NCBI GenBank assembly: GCA_018818855.1
Contig: JAHIRI010000014.1
Location: 1 to 6,922, forward strand
Source of the DNA: Patescibacteria group bacterium
GTDB lineage: Bacteria; Patescibacteriota; Patescibacteriia; XYB2-FULL-38-15
DNA length: 6,922 nt
Reading direction: 5' to 3'
Shown: in pieces, positions 5,887-6,922 of the stretch
How positions within the stretch are numbered: the stretch's first letter is position 1
Layout of the letters: each line of letters begins with the position of its first letter
Program-made: the position numbers and the translations under genes
The notes under the pieces: generated by a model
What the model saw: the letters and a program-made list of their open reading frames with translations, nothing else
Database searches by the model: none
Told to the model about the DNA's origin: nothing

Positions 5887-6592
5887 GGGATTTTTTTAAT
5901 CGCCAAATTTCTTTTAAATATCCAAGAGAAACCTTTATAAAATTTACCCGGCTTTTGCGACCGGTTTTTTTGTGTTCAGTCCAGATGATAGGAATTTCGT
6001 TAATTTTATAATTTTGTTTTTCCGCCAAGATAATCATTTCAGTATCAAAAAACCATTCATTATTTTTTATTTGAGGAAGAATATTTTTAACGACTTTATG
6101 ATTCACAGCTTTAAAGCCGCAGGGTGTGTCTTTTGTTTTAAGTCCCAATGACAGACGAAGAACAAAACGGTAAATTTTAGAAATAAACTTTCTAAGCAAT
6201 GATCTTTGAACTTTAGAATTTTTGTGAAAACGCGCGCCGCTGGCAATGTCATAATTTTCTTTGCCGACCGCGGCAAGAAGTGCGGGCAGAGAAGAGAGAT
6301 CGGTCGCCAAATCAGCGTCCATAAAAACATAAACATCGGCGGCCGCATTTTCCCAGGCCGCCCTGATAGCTCGACCCTTTCCTTTTTCCGGAATATTCAA
6401 ATATTTTATTTCTGATAAATTTTTTTCTAAATTTTTTCCGATTTCGCCCGTTCGGTCGGTCGAATTATTATCGGCAATGATAATTTGCCATTCTTCGACA
6501 ATATTTTTTTTCAAAAAATTATAAATTTTTGTGGCGTTTTCTGCCAAAATTGATTCCTCATTATAAGCTGGAACAGCAATTAGAATTTTCAT
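5873..6592 (-). CDS. Family-2 glycosyltransferase, DPM1/Alg5-like (polyprenyl-phosphate sugar synthase)
   Basis: A 239-residue cytoplasmic GT-A enzyme expected to move a sugar from a nucleotide donor to polyprenyl phosphate. Seen: N-terminal ILIAVPAYNEE (3-13); ADNNSTDRTGE (40-50); GKGRAIRAAW (71-80); the metal-binding DAD in FMDADLATD (92-94); SGAR near 118-121; DTPCGFKA (155-162); WFFDTEMI (180-187); and EIPIIW (199-204). These follow the order of dolichyl-phosphate mannose/glucose synthases. It stops after the catalytic domain: the C-terminal membrane spans of GtrB/DPM-III types are absent. The ATG shares one base with the previous stop (TAATG), and the downstream membrane protein overlaps its 3' end. 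This argues for one operon making and using a lipid-linked sugar. Which sugar is moved cannot be told. No close Shine-Dalgarno is visible. Confidence 0.92.
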   Translation of the reverse strand: MKILIAVPAYNEESILAENATKIYNFLKKNIVEEWQIIIADNNSTDRTGEIGKNLEKNLSEIKYLNIPEKGKGRAIRAAWENAAADVYVFMDADLATDLSSLPALLAAVGKENYDIASGARFHKNSKVQRSLLRKFISKIYRFVLRLSLGLKTKDTPCGFKAVNHKVVKNILPQIKNNEWFFDTEMIILAEKQNYKINEIPIIWTEHKKTGRKSRVNFIKVSLGYLKEIWRLKKSHAGN

Positions 6593-6921
6593 TATTGCTT
6601 TTCAATTAATTTATAAATTTTGCCTTCTTCGTCTTTGTAAACCATTTGGAAATGCCCGTCACTTTTCAAATTATTTTCCAGGGCGATATGATCTTTATCA
6701 ACAAAAACGTATTCGGAATGGAAATCATTTTTAACGATCTCGGAAATGTTCGGGCGTCGGCCGGTCGTAATATCAACCCATTCTTTGTGCAGGTCTTTAT
6801 CATAATCATACATAAAAGTTGGGTCAAGGCCGGCAATATAATAGTTATGAGTATTATAATAGAAAAGCGCGGGAAAATCATCCCAGTCATTATGGAAAAC
6901 AATTGCTCCTTCGGGGGTATT
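6592..6921 (-). CDS. C-terminal end of a probable membrane glycosyltransferase-like protein (5' part beyond the window)
   Basis: An open frame enters from the right edge and runs 109 codons to a TAA at 6594-6592. The visible part reads NTPEGAIVFHNDWDDFPALF, then YYNTHNYYIAGLDPTFMYDY, and ends in IYKLIEKQ. The internal Met at 6813 is only a residue of the longer frame, not a credible start, because the sequence stays open and protein-like to the edge. No membrane span is present in this tail. The NTPEGAIVFHNDWDDFP opening resembles the soluble outer C-terminal domain found after the spans in large GT-C-like membrane proteins; the neighbouring 537-residue protein has an analogous NTLEESIIFATYRTG. 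I infer that the missing part is multi-span. It forms a TAATG junction with the GT2 gene. It is recognised as a family type from memory, without a database check. Confidence 0.7.
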   Translation of the reverse strand, partial: NTPEGAIVFHNDWDDFPALFYYNTHNYYIAGLDPTFMYDYDKDLHKEWVDITTGRRPNISEIVKNDFHSEYVFVDKDHIALENNLKSDGHFQMVYKDEEGKIYKLIEKQ

Positions 6922-6922
6922 A

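Noticed and set aside
6666..6902. 78-codon minus-strand open frame at the right edge
   Set aside because: It is out of frame with the protein-like C-terminal fragment that stays open to the window edge, and reads as low-information hydrophobic shadow sequence.
1..6922. Alternative genetic code (TGA as glycine, as in some Patescibacteria)
   Set aside because: All recognised genes read through without internal TGA and end at TAA, with glycines encoded by GGN. Nothing requires recoding.

Overview
The window is AT-rich, gene-dense bacterial DNA with every credible gene on the minus strand. It most resembles a Candidate Phyla Radiation (Patescibacteria/Parcubacteria-type) genome. Reasons are the compact ftsK-rodZ-recA cluster, weak or absent Shine-Dalgarno sequences, 1- and 14-nt gene overlaps, and membrane glycosyltransferase-like proteins of a kind I associate with those genomes. 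That placement is inference. All five visible stop codons are TAA, and nothing points to TGA recoding.

Layout, read in the direction of transcription (right to left). First (6921 to 4273) comes an envelope-glycosylation operon: the C-terminal end of a probable multi-membrane-span protein, a DPM1/Alg5-like family-2 glycosyltransferase, and a 537-residue multi-span GT-C-like protein. These are joined by a TAATG junction and a 14-nt overlap, and end at a clear intrinsic terminator (4223-4247). The simplest reading is that the GT2 enzyme charges a polyprenyl phosphate with sugar and a membrane GT-C enzyme uses it outside the membrane.

Next is a ~500-nt gap (3767-4272) with no convincing protein gene. 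It appears to encode a free-standing structured small RNA on the minus strand. The gap has a near-consensus promoter (TTGACA, 17 bp, TACACT), a 5' hairpin, a three-way-junction fold closed by a 22-position stem, and a strong terminator. G-U pairing asymmetry favours the minus strand. I could not match it to tmRNA, SRP RNA, RNase P RNA, T-box or common riboswitches. A perfect 11-bp inverted repeat overlaps its -35 box, and a possible opposing promoter lies just past its terminator.

A second promoter (TTTACT, 17 bp, TATAAT) precedes ftsK (3766 to 1547), then a RodZ-like HTH/membrane protein, then recA, whose C-terminal part lies beyond position 1. This looks like a condensed version of the Firmicutes spoIIIE/ftsK...ymfM(rodZ)-pgsA-cinA-recA neighbourhood, linking chromosome translocation, cell shape and recombination. 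Between ftsK and rodZ sits a 95-bp palindromic segment with perfect 12-bp terminal inverted repeats, flanked by TTTA on both sides. It resembles a MITE insertion and carries both candidate rodZ start codons. The same 12-mer core recurs in the small-RNA terminator.
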